DNA of 64,000 nt, from assembly GCA_963717705.1 (NCBI GenBank), contig CAVQWT010000002.1, forward strand, positions 434,001-498,000, read 5' to 3'. The first letter of the stretch is position 1; every line of letters begins with the position of its first letter. Position numbers and translations under genes: made by a program. The notes beneath the pieces were generated by a model. That model was not told the origin of the DNA. It ran no database searches and worked only from the letters and a program-made list of their open reading frames with translations. Below, in pieces: positions 57,103-64,000 of this stretch. This stretch comes from CAVQWT01 sp963717705 (GTDB lineage: Bacteria > Pseudomonadota > Gammaproteobacteria > Burkholderiales > Casimicrobiaceae).

Positions 57103-60100
57103 TCATGGATCGGCGTTGCCGATGACGGCGCGCAGGTGGCATCGCGCCAGCGTGAGGTCGTGGCTGTCGGCCCCGCCGCGCCGCACGACGACGCCGAACC
57201 GCGCGACCTCGCCCGCGGCGAGATCGCGGCGGCCGAGCAGGCGCACGTTGGCGTAGCCGTTGCCGGCAACGCCGGCGCGCAGCGGCACGCCGGCCAGCGG
57301 CTGCCATGTCGCGCCGCCGTCGCTGCTGGCGACGATCATTGCCTCGATGGCGGTGGCGTTCGCGGCGCCGACCGCCAACACCGCGTCGACCCACGCCGCG
57401 CGCGGATAGTCAACGGCGGGCTCGTCGGCCGACACGCAGACCGGCGGGGCGGTGTCCGGGTCGAGCGCGCCCACCGCCGCGGTCGCCTCGACGACGCGGG
57501 GACCGAGGGCACCTCCCAGACGGTTCATGAACGCAGCCATGGCCAGGCGACCGGTCGACTCGTACGGGCAGTACCACCCGGAAGCGCAGCCGAGCGTGAT
57601 CGACCGATTCGCAAGCCACGTCGCGTTGGCGCAGAACGGGTCGGTGGCCGCGAGATCGGCGAAGCCGTCGCACAGCGCGCCCGCCACCTGGACGCCGTGG
57701 ACGATCGTCGCCACGGCGGGGGCGTACGCCGAGTTGCCCGACCAGGTCGCGGTCAGCGCCCACCTTCCCGGCGGGAGGCCGGCGGCGGACGCGTCGCAAT
57801 ACGCAATACCGTTGACCACCGAAGTCATCGCGCAGAGCGGCGTGCCGGTGGGCCCGGTGAACGTCATGGCGCCCGAACGCGACACCGGCACCAGCGAGCC
57901 CCACAGCGAGAGCGGCCCCTGGAAGACGCTCGGCTCCGGCGACGCGCTGAGCGCCAGGCTGGCGTACGCCGGGTGCGGATTGTCGATGCGCGTGATCGCC
58001 AGTCCCGGCAGCGCGCCGGGATTCTGGACGGTGCCCGCCGCGAGCGCGCCACCCGGCAGTTGCGCAATCGCGCGCAGCGGCGAAGAACTTGCGTTCCAGA
58101 CGGTCAGCCCGTCGCTGCCGACCAGCTTGGTCACGCCGCCCGATCCCGCCACCAGGGGATTGCCCCAGGGATCGATCGCCACCGCTGCATAGCTCCACGA
58201 ACTGCCGGCGCCGGCCCACAACAGTGCGCCATTCGTTCCCGCGTACTTCTGCGCATGCGCGACGGGCGCGCCTTCGTACCCGTAGCCGACGACGACAACG
58301 TCGCCGGCACCATCTACCGCCACCGCGTTCGCGTAGTCCTCGGTCCCAAAGGGCGCGCTGAGGTAGCGCTGCAGCCAGCGCAGCGTTCCGTCGGCGCCGC
58401 CAAGCTTCAGCGTCCAGACGTAGTGGTACAGAAGCGGGCCGTACTGGCCGTTGCCGGTGGCGACGACGTCGCCGGCCGTGTCGAGCGCGATGCCTACATA
58501 GCCGTTGTTGTAGGTCAGGAACCCGCCGCCGCCTGCGCTTGCCGACCAGACAAGGTTGCCAGAGGCGCCCGAGAATTTCTGCGTGGTCCAGCCGTCGATG
58601 GCACCGGTAACGTAGACGTTGCCGCCGGCGTCGAGCGTCATCGCCCCCGCGCCGGCGAAAGTGCGCGACCAGATCACGTTGCCGGTGGTCCCGGCGTACT
58701 TGGCCAGACGGGCCGTCGATGCGACGATGACGTCGCCGAAGGCGTCGCGCGCCAGCAGAACCGCATTGCCGACCGGCGCGTCACCAGCGGTCCACCGCCA
58801 GACATCGGCGCCCGTCGCGCCGTTCAGCCGCGCGACCAACACATCGTCGCCCGCGGCGGTGCCGGCGATTCCGGCGACGAAGACGTCCCCTCCCGGCTCG
58901 GCGGCGACCGCGCCGATGCGATCGTCCAATCCACCCGGGCCGTCGATCTGGCGCACCCACACCGTCGCGCCCGACGCCGCGTCGATCCTGCCGACGAAGC
59001 CGTCCCAGTCGCGGCCGTTCCAGGCGCTGCCGGCCGCGAACGCGCTGCCGCCGGCCCCGGGTGTGAGCGCGCGCGTATTCGGCACTGTGAACGATGCGCC
59101 TCCGCAGCCCGACAGGCAGTCGGTGCCGAACGCCGCCGACGTCGGCATCGGCGCGATCGGCGCGCCGACTTTCCACACCTGCACTCCGCTCTCGCCCGAA
59201 AGCCGCACGACCAGGAAATCGTGGGTCCCCGGCATTCTTGAATCAACTGCGACATCGGCCACCAGGACCGGATCGCCGAGCGAGGTGCGCAGGATCGCAA
59301 CCGCTCGATTCTGAGGAACAAGGCCCCCGCCCTGCTCGACGTGCATCCAGGCGCGATCACCGGTCGCTGCCGCGTACTTCACGGCGACGACGCTGGAGTA
59401 ATCCCGATCGAGCGCGACAAGCACGTTGTCGGCGGCGTCGAGTGCGAGCGCCCGAAGGCCATAGCTGACGACGGGGGGCGACGGCGCCTCCAGCACTTCC
59501 CACACTACGTCGCCGTTGGCACCCGCAAGACGAAGCGTGCGCGCTCCCTCCGTCGACCCTGACGTGTACCGCCCCCCCACCACCGGGTCGCCGTTGGTCG
59601 CGATCGCGATCGCCGATCCGGTATCGTAGCCGCCCGGCTCGGCCTTGGGCACGACGTGGGTCCACAGCAGATGCCCGTCGTCGCGGGCAAGCTTGAACGT
59701 GGTGAAGCGCGGACCGTCGACTTCCGCCGCTCCGACGACGATCACGTTGCCACCGGCATCCGCCGCGACCGCCTTCGCCGTGTCGTCCCCATGCGCGGCG
59801 CCGTCGTAGCGGTGGCTCCACAGCAGCGTCCCGCCGGTGCCGGAATACTTCAGCACCTGGATGTCGGTGCCCGCCGATGCCGTCCTCACGTTGCCGACGA
59901 CGATCGCGTTGCCGCTGCCGTCGACGGCGACGGCGACCGCTTCGTCGTTCAGCCCTGCCGGCCCGTCGAAGGTGCGGCTCCAGACCAGCTGTCCGCTGAC
60001 CGCGTCCAGCTTGTGCAGCGCAATGTCCAGCGACGCCACCGTCCCAACGCGGTGGCCGCCACGAACACGTTGCCCGAGCCGTCGACGGCGGATGCGACCA

Positions 60101-60534
60101 GCGTCCCGGTCAGCGCGGTGCTCCAGAGGAACGCGCCGCTGCTCGCCGCGAGCTTGCGCACCATCGGCTGCGAGCGCGCGAGCACGATCGCGTTGCCGCC
60201 GGCATCGGTGACGGCGCCGAACCATTCGTCGTACCGGGGACGACCCGATCGGCAGGCCGTTGTCGATCGCCCGCATCCACGCGACCTGCCCATTGGCCGC
60301 GTTGAACCGTACCGCGAACGCGTCGGGCGACGTACCGTTCTGCGCGCTCCCGGTGACCACCACATAGCCGTAGGCGTCCGCGGCGGCGGACCGCGCTACC
60401 GCATTGACCTTGGTCGCCGTGCCCTGGAGCGTGCGGCTCCACAGCGCGGTCTGGGCTGTCGCGTCGATGTGCGCGAACGCCAGCGCCAGCGCAGCCGCCG
60501 CGATGGCAGCCGCATGAAACCCGCGAGTTCGCAT
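57103..60534 (-). CDS. large exported beta-propeller protein with C-terminal SLH-like module
   Basis: About 1,143 residues from the ATG at 60534. A signal peptide (RGFHAAAIAAAALALAFAHI) precedes many SBBP/PQQ-like repeats (GSGNAIVVGNVRTASAGTDI, DVFVAGIAGTAAGDDVLVAR patterns). The C-terminal 200 residues are an SLH-like Cys-containing module (CDGFADLAATDPFCANATWL, ANRSITLGCASGWYCPYEST, AMAAFMNRLGG) and a beta domain, paralogous to the neighbouring 56387-57049 gene. A 60-residue stretch between about 60236 and 60050 is out of frame: an extra C near 60236 and a missing G near 60050 cancel each other, and in the other frame the stretch reads YDEWFGAVTDAGGNAIVLAR, continuing as a normal repeat. 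Probably one intact gene with two sequencing indels. Confidence 0.75.
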   Translation of the reverse strand: MRTRGFHAAAIAAAALALAFAHIDATAQTALWSRTLQGTATKVNAVARSAAADAYGYVVVTGSAQNGTSPDAFAVRFNAANGQVAWMRAIDNGLPIGSSPVRRMVRRRHRCRRQRDRARALAADGAQARGEQRRVPLEHRADRDAGRIRRRRLGQRVRGGHRVGTVASLDIALHKLDAVSGQLVWSRTFDGPAGLNDEAVAVAVDGSGNAIVVGNVRTASAGTDIQVLKYSGTGGTLLWSHRYDGAAHGDDTAKAVAADAGGNVIVVGAAEVDGPRFTTFKLARDDGHLLWTHVVPKAEPGGYDTGSAIAIATNGDPVVGGRYTSGSTEGARTLRLAGANGDVVWEVLEAPSPPVVSYGLRALALDAADNVLVALDRDYSSVVAVKYAAATGDRAWMHVEQGGGLVPQNRAVAILRTSLGDPVLVADVAVDSRMPGTHDFLVVRLSGESGVQVWKVGAPIAPMPTSAAFGTDCLSGCGGASFTVPNTRALTPGAGGSAFAAGSAWNGRDWDGFVGRIDAASGATVWVRQIDGPGGLDDRIGAVAAEPGGDVFVAGIAGTAAGDDVLVARLNGATGADVWRWTAGDAPVGNAVLLARDAFGDVIVASTARLAKYAGTTGNVIWSRTFAGAGAMTLDAGGNVYVTGAIDGWTTQKFSGASGNLVWSASAGGGGFLTYNNGYVGIALDTAGDVVATGNGQYGPLLYHYVWTLKLGGADGTLRWLQRYLSAPFGTEDYANAVAVDGAGDVVVVGYGYEGAPVAHAQKYAGTNGALLWAGAGSSWSYAAVAIDPWGNPLVAGSGGVTKLVGSDGLTVWNASSSPLRAIAQLPGGALAAGTVQNPGALPGLAITRIDNPHPAYASLALSASPEPSVFQGPLSLWGSLVPVSRSGAMTFTGPTGTPLCAMTSVVNGIAYCDASAAGLPPGRWALTATWSGNSAYAPAVATIVHGVQVAGALCDGFADLAATDPFCANATWLANRSITLGCASGWYCPYESTGRLAMAAFMNRLGGALGPRVVEATAAVGALDPDTAPPVCVSADEPAVDYPRAAWVDAVLAVGAANATAIEAMIVASSDGGATWQPLAGVPLRAGVAGNGYANVRLLGRRDLAAGEVARFGVVVRRGGADSHDLTLARCHLRAVIGNADP

Positions 60535-60690
60535 CCCGCCCCCGGGGTCGAAGGACTCCAACCGGGGCCCGCGCGCGGCGCAGGATCGACACCCTCAACG
60601 AACCACCCGAACGCGGCTCCCGATCAGGTCACGCTAGGCCTGCAACAAGGGTGCTGCATTGATCCAGCGCAAGCGGCGGCGAGTCTGCCG

Positions 60691-61710
60691 TCAGCCTCGT
60701 CGCGACTTCCGCTTCGGCACCTTCCGCGGCGCCTTCGCCGCAGCCCGATTGCGAACCGCCTTGCGCGGCGCCTTCGCCGTCACCTTGCCGGCCGGCTTCC
60801 TCGCGGCCAGTCGCGGATTCTTGCTGCCCGCCTTCTTCCCTGCCGCCTTGGCCGCTGCCTTGCCCGCCGCCTTCGCGCCGGCCGCTTTCGCACCCGCCGC
60901 CTTCTTCCCCGCCGCCTTCTTCCCCGTCGCCTTCTTCCCCGCCGCGCCCCTGCGCGACGAATCCCGCGCCAGTTTCGCCGCGTAGAAATCGAGCGCCCAG
61001 TGCGTCTTCGCCTGCTGCTCGTTGTCGCGCTCGGCGCCCATCTCGGCGAGGAGGGCCATGAAGCCGCCGACGGCGACCGCGGCCTGCACCACCGGCGTCT
61101 TGATCGACAGCTCCAGCAGCAGGTCGCCATCGCCACGCTTCCACAACTCGGCGGTGATCGGCCAGGGGCAGGCCGGATCCACGAAGCGCCAGCGCTGGGC
61201 GGTCAGCGGGCCGAGCACGGCGAGCGTCGAGAAGTCGATCTTGCGCTTCGCCATCGTGGCGAGAAACGCTTCCTGCTCGTCGGTGAAAATGTCGGCGATC
61301 GCCTTTTTGCCGGCGGCGACGCGCTTGATGACACCCCCTGCGACCGGCATCGAGAACGACGCCGACTTGACCAGGCCCTTCTCGCTCGCGTCGGCCTCGA
61401 TCTTGAAGTCGCGGTACTTGCGCCACTGCTTGCCCACCTTCGCCGGATCGACCGGCCGCAGCTTCACCGTGCAGTCGTGCTCGTCGCCGATCACGCGCCG
61501 GGCGCGGGTGATGATGCCGGAAGCGAGCAGGTCGAGCTTGGGGGTGTCGAAGAAGTAGATCAGGCGTTCCTGGTCGTTGTTCCGCGTGAGGCGGAAGCGC
61601 GCCAGTGCCGACCGGATCTGGTGGTCCGGGATCGTTGCCTTGATCTCGATGGCCTCGGCGCCGACGACGGCCTTGGCATAAAAGTCCCTGGTTGCTGCTC
61701 CACGCTCCAT
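60691..61710 (-). CDS. CYTH domain protein with histone-H1-like tail
   Basis: 339 residues from the ATG at 61710 with AGGAGA at good spacing. Residues about 18-230 resemble the CYTH/triphosphate tunnel fold: the N-terminal EIKATI (from EAIEIKATIPDHQI) provides the ExExK-type acidic/basic start, followed by ARRVIGDEHDCTVKLRP and FRKYRDFKIEADASEKG-type strands (RKYRDFKIEADASEKGLVKS). CYTH proteins hydrolyse or cyclise triphosphates such as ThTP or ATP. The last 100 residues are Ala/Lys/Gly repeats (KKATGKKAAGKKAAGAKAAG, then APRKVPKRKSRRG) like bacterial histone H1 (HctB/AlgP type). This joining of a tunnel enzyme with an H1-like tail is unusual. Downstream neighbour is the propeller gene. Confidence 0.75.
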   Translation of the reverse strand: MERGAATRDFYAKAVVGAEAIEIKATIPDHQIRSALARFRLTRNNDQERLIYFFDTPKLDLLASGIITRARRVIGDEHDCTVKLRPVDPAKVGKQWRKYRDFKIEADASEKGLVKSASFSMPVAGGVIKRVAAGKKAIADIFTDEQEAFLATMAKRKIDFSTLAVLGPLTAQRWRFVDPACPWPITAELWKRGDGDLLLELSIKTPVVQAAVAVGGFMALLAEMGAERDNEQQAKTHWALDFYAAKLARDSSRRGAAGKKATGKKAAGKKAAGAKAAGAKAAGKAAAKAAGKKAGSKNPRLAARKPAGKVTAKAPRKAVRNRAAAKAPRKVPKRKSRRG

Positions 61711-61785
61711 CGTGGGTCTCCTGTCGAATTGCGAATGCGCGGCTGCGGCACCGCTCCGCCGCGCGCGAAAATCAGGTGCTGCGCG

Positions 61786-62646
61786 TCAGGCCGCCGGCGT
61801 CGCGGCGAGTTGCTGCTGCAGACGCTGCAGGTTCCGCTCGATGCGCTGCACGAACGAGTTCGGCCCGCCGGGGTACGGATCGTTCAGGAACAGGTACAGC
61901 CGGCGGAAGTCGTCGTTGATCTTCGGCAGGACGAAGTGCTCCCAGAATCCCTGCGTGCTGCGCATCAGCGCGTCGGCGCTGGGGAAGTGGAACGCCGCCG
62001 GCAGCGGCGCGCCGGGGAATTTCTCCGCCTCGGCGAATTCGTCGTACAGCACCCGCAGCTTGTCGAGATAGTCGTCCGCCGCCATCTGCCCCAGCAGGTC
62101 GGCGGTGCCCAGCGCATAGCCGATCGTGCGCTCGGTCTCGTTGCGGAACTTGAGCGCCGGCAGGTCGACCTGCACGCCGGTGCAGCTGATCATGTTCTGG
62201 ATGGCGAAGACGTCGCCCGCGGAATAGCCCTTGGCGCCGAGGAACTCCTGGGCGAAGGCCGCGCTGCGCTCGACGTGGATCGCGGTGTACTTGGCACCGG
62301 TTCCCTCGGGATCGTCGCTGCGCTTCAGGTACCCGGTGTCGTGGAACAGGATGGCGATGAGTCCGAGCTGGAACGCGCCGGCGTCGACCGCGGGCGCGGC
62401 GCCGGCGGCCTGGCGTCCCTGCAGGAGCTGGGCGAGGCCGATCGTCCCCTGCAGCGTGTGCTCGAGGTCGTGGTAGCGCGCGTCGATGGGCAGGTACCCC
62501 GGATGGCGGCCCTCGAAGCAGTCCCGGGCCCAGCCGAAGGCGCGCGCGACGAAGCCGTGATCCCCCGCGGGATACATCGCCTGGTAGATCGCGTGCACTT
62601 CGCGCTGGACGGCGTCCGGATCGCGCGTGTCAACCCGTCGAAACAT
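61786..62646 (-). CDS. HD-domain phosphohydrolase
   Basis: 286 residues from the ATG at 62646, preceded by CAGGAGA. RYHDLEHTLQ (H59 and its neighbours) and LIAILFHDTGYLKRS (HD at about 108-109) supply the metal-binding H...HD...D set, and a later Asp (YALGTADLLGQMAADDYLDK) completes it. The fold looks like the PDEase/HD superfamily of cyclic-nucleotide or nucleotide phosphohydrolases; activity cannot be named. There is no signal peptide or membrane segment. It is 75 bases upstream of the CYTH gene on the same strand, so the two nucleotide-acting enzymes may be co-expressed. Confidence 0.75.
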   Translation of the reverse strand: MFRRVDTRDPDAVQREVHAIYQAMYPAGDHGFVARAFGWARDCFEGRHPGYLPIDARYHDLEHTLQGTIGLAQLLQGRQAAGAAPAVDAGAFQLGLIAILFHDTGYLKRSDDPEGTGAKYTAIHVERSAAFAQEFLGAKGYSAGDVFAIQNMISCTGVQVDLPALKFRNETERTIGYALGTADLLGQMAADDYLDKLRVLYDEFAEAEKFPGAPLPAAFHFPSADALMRSTQGFWEHFVLPKINDDFRRLYLFLNDPYPGGPNSFVQRIERNLQRLQQQLAATPAA

Positions 62647-62879
62647 GAAGCGTCTCCTGCCGATTGCGGCGGTTCGCGGCGGCCGCCGCCGGGACCGGCG
62701 CCTGCGCCGCGGAGTCGGGCCGCTCGGTCACAATGCGCCGCCGCGGCCATCCACCGGGGGTCCACCGTAGCACGGCCGCCGTGCGGGTCGCAATTGGAGA
62801 GTGACCGTTTCATGACCACCGCGGATGCAGGCTTTCGTTGCACTGCAGCGAAGCGACCCCGACACGCGATCGGACGCAA

Positions 62880-62910
62880 AGAAAAACCCCGCGTGATCGC
62901 TCACGCGGGG
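62880..62910 (-). terminator. intrinsic terminator (minus strand)
   Basis: A perfect 10-bp stem (62887-62896 with 62901-62910) and tetraloop, followed on the minus strand by TTTTTC. It lies 30 bases past the stop of the Kelch gene at 62940. Confidence 0.85.
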
Positions 62911-62939
62911 TCGGCCTGCGATGCCCATCGATCGACCGG

Positions 62940-64000
62940 CTACGGCGTGCCGTAGATCTCCGCGCTGTCGAGCGCGTCGTCGGCGTCGGCGTCGTCGTTC
63001 GCGCCGCCGGTGACCAGGATGCCGGTGATGTTGCCCGCCGCGTCCTCGAGCGGCGTCGCCGTATGTCCGGCGCGCTTGACCTTCATCGACGCCATCGACG
63101 CGAGCGGTGGCCCGTAGACGTCCGACTCCTCCTCGGCATACCCGCTCCTGCTCCCGCCCGCGGCCAGCGCGCGGCCGTTCGGCAGCTCGGACAGCGTCAG
63201 GTCGCGGCGCGCGAGCGAGAGGTTGCCCACGCCCGTGGTGCTCCAGGTGCCCGTCGCGGTGTTGTAGACGTCGGCGGTGGCGAGAGCGGTGCTGCCGTTC
63301 GCGCCCCCGGCCACGAGGATCTTGCTGCCGTCCAGGCCCAGCCCGACCGCGGCGTGCGAGTGGCGTGCGGCGATGCCCCCCGTGGACGCCGTGCAGGACG
63401 TCGCGTCGCAGATCGTGTAGGTCGCATGCGTCACGTAGCTGCCGCCCGACTTCCGGCGCCCTCCGACCACCAGCACCTTGCCGTTCGGCAGCGCGGTGGC
63501 GGTGTGGTGCTCGCGCGGGGTGTCGAGCGTCGGGCCGCTAGCGTAGGTTCCGGTCGTCGGGTTGTACACGATCGTCGAGGCGAGCGTGTTGCCCGAGTTG
63601 TCGGCGCCGCCGATGACCAGCACCCTGCCGTCGAGCAGCAACGTCGCCGTATGCCACGAACGGTTCGACGACAGCGAGCCCGCCGACGACCAGGTCTTCG
63701 TCGCCGGATCGAACGCCTGGACGCTCGAGTTGCCGCCGCCGAACACGACCACCTTGCCATTGAGCAGCAGCGTCGCGGTGTGGCCAGCGGCCCTGCTCGG
63801 CAGGTTGCCCGCCGCGACGAACGTGCGCGTCACCGGGTTGTACAGCTCCGAGCTCCCCTGCGCCCTGTCGGCACGGTCGAGGCCGCCGGCGATCAGCACC
63901 TGGCCGGCAAGCGGTCCCGACTCGAAGCGCGTCGCCGTGTGGTACAGGCGCGGCTTCGTCATCTTCGCCGTCAGCAGGGTCCAGACGTTGGCGAGGTCCG
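62940..64000 (-). CDS. Kelch-type beta-propeller protein (partial)
   Basis: At least 353 residues; the frame is open to the window edge, so the N-terminus is missing (an internal Met at 63962 is not necessarily the start, since DLANVWTLLTAKM continues upstream in frame). About six or seven Kelch repeats of the form HTATLLLNGKVVVFGGGNSS, YNPTTGTY, HTATALPNGKVLVVGGR form a propeller. The last blade ends NDDADADDALDSAEIYGTP. It is probably exported, like the other propeller proteins here, but the signal is outside the window. A strong terminator follows. Confidence 0.8.
   Translation of the reverse strand, partial: DLANVWTLLTAKMTKPRLYHTATRFESGPLAGQVLIAGGLDRADRAQGSSELYNPVTRTFVAAGNLPSRAAGHTATLLLNGKVVVFGGGNSSVQAFDPATKTWSSAGSLSSNRSWHTATLLLDGRVLVIGGADNSGNTLASTIVYNPTTGTYASGPTLDTPREHHTATALPNGKVLVVGGRRKSGGSYVTHATYTICDATSCTASTGGIAARHSHAAVGLGLDGSKILVAGGANGSTALATADVYNTATGTWSTTGVGNLSLARRDLTLSELPNGRALAAGGSRSGYAEEESDVYGPPLASMASMKVKRAGHTATPLEDAAGNITGILVTGGANDDADADDALDSAEIYGTP

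Noticed and set aside
59656..62955. Plus-strand frame of about 1,100 codons opposite four minus-strand genes
   Set aside because: It crosses the boundaries of the propeller, CYTH and HD genes and ignores their stops and starts; it is a GC shadow.

Overview
The window is very GC-rich (roughly two thirds or more G+C by eye) and densely coded on both strands. It looks like a chromosome segment of a Gram-negative proteobacterium, most likely a betaproteobacterium of the Burkholderiales type. This is inferred from gene content: DUF3833 with its SDR partner, a DUF2092 pair, RF3, Uup, YihY/BrkB, CMD and PPOX enzymes under a LysR regulator, the WWNPxESGWG cytochrome module and an IPTL-like C-terminal anchor. 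No rRNA, CRISPR array, complete insertion sequence or prophage is visible. There is one tRNA (Met, CAT) with a readable promoter and terminator.

Layout. 1-7.2 kb: end of a DUF3833 gene, two SDR oxidoreductases, tRNA-Met, an SGNH lipoprotein, an esterase, a DUF2092 protein coupled to a tiny elastin-like protein, and a rhomboid protease. 7.3-20.6 kb: exported beta-propeller proteins, a three-gene small-lipoprotein operon, two convergent class III nucleotide cyclase genes (one with a YHS domain, one fused to a STAND ATPase and TPRs), YihY/BrkB, a Cys-rich IGNxSCNG repeat protein and two small secreted proteins. 20.7-28.9 kb: one giant lipase-RTX gene on the minus strand. 29-39.3 kb: a lipoprotein, an acetyl-CoA hydrolase/GNAT fusion, Uup, a USP-transporter-USP operon, and LysR with CMD and PPOX. 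39.3-47.7 kb: an MFS exporter, a subtilase/gluzincin protease pair, small hypothetical genes sharing a duplicated upstream module, MazEF, a HigA-like protein and a phasin-like protein. 48-54.7 kb: a multiheme cytochrome with tandem 207-bp modules, a VWA protein, a YecA-like protein, a WYL regulator, a HicA-like protein and a 235-bp MITE-like element. 54.7-64 kb: RF3, two proteins sharing an SLH-like module, a CYTH protein with a histone-H1-like tail, an HD phosphohydrolase and a partial Kelch protein.

Two themes stand out. First, an unusual share of coding capacity goes to large, apparently orphan exported repeat proteins (YVTN, DGGYIVAG, RTX, SBBP-like, Kelch, IGNxSCNG, multiheme). Second, at least ten single-base frameshifts, many in short G or C runs, break otherwise well-conserved reading frames; most look like sequencing or assembly indels rather than gene decay. 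I therefore describe the broken genes as single genes and give the break points.

The most interesting candidates for new biology are the two-protease cassette (41.2-44.4 kb), the GGGGTCAGGT inverted-repeat element that places a TATAAT box in front of prfC, the duplicated TTTAGC module, the cyclase pair, and the elastin-like partner of DUF2092.
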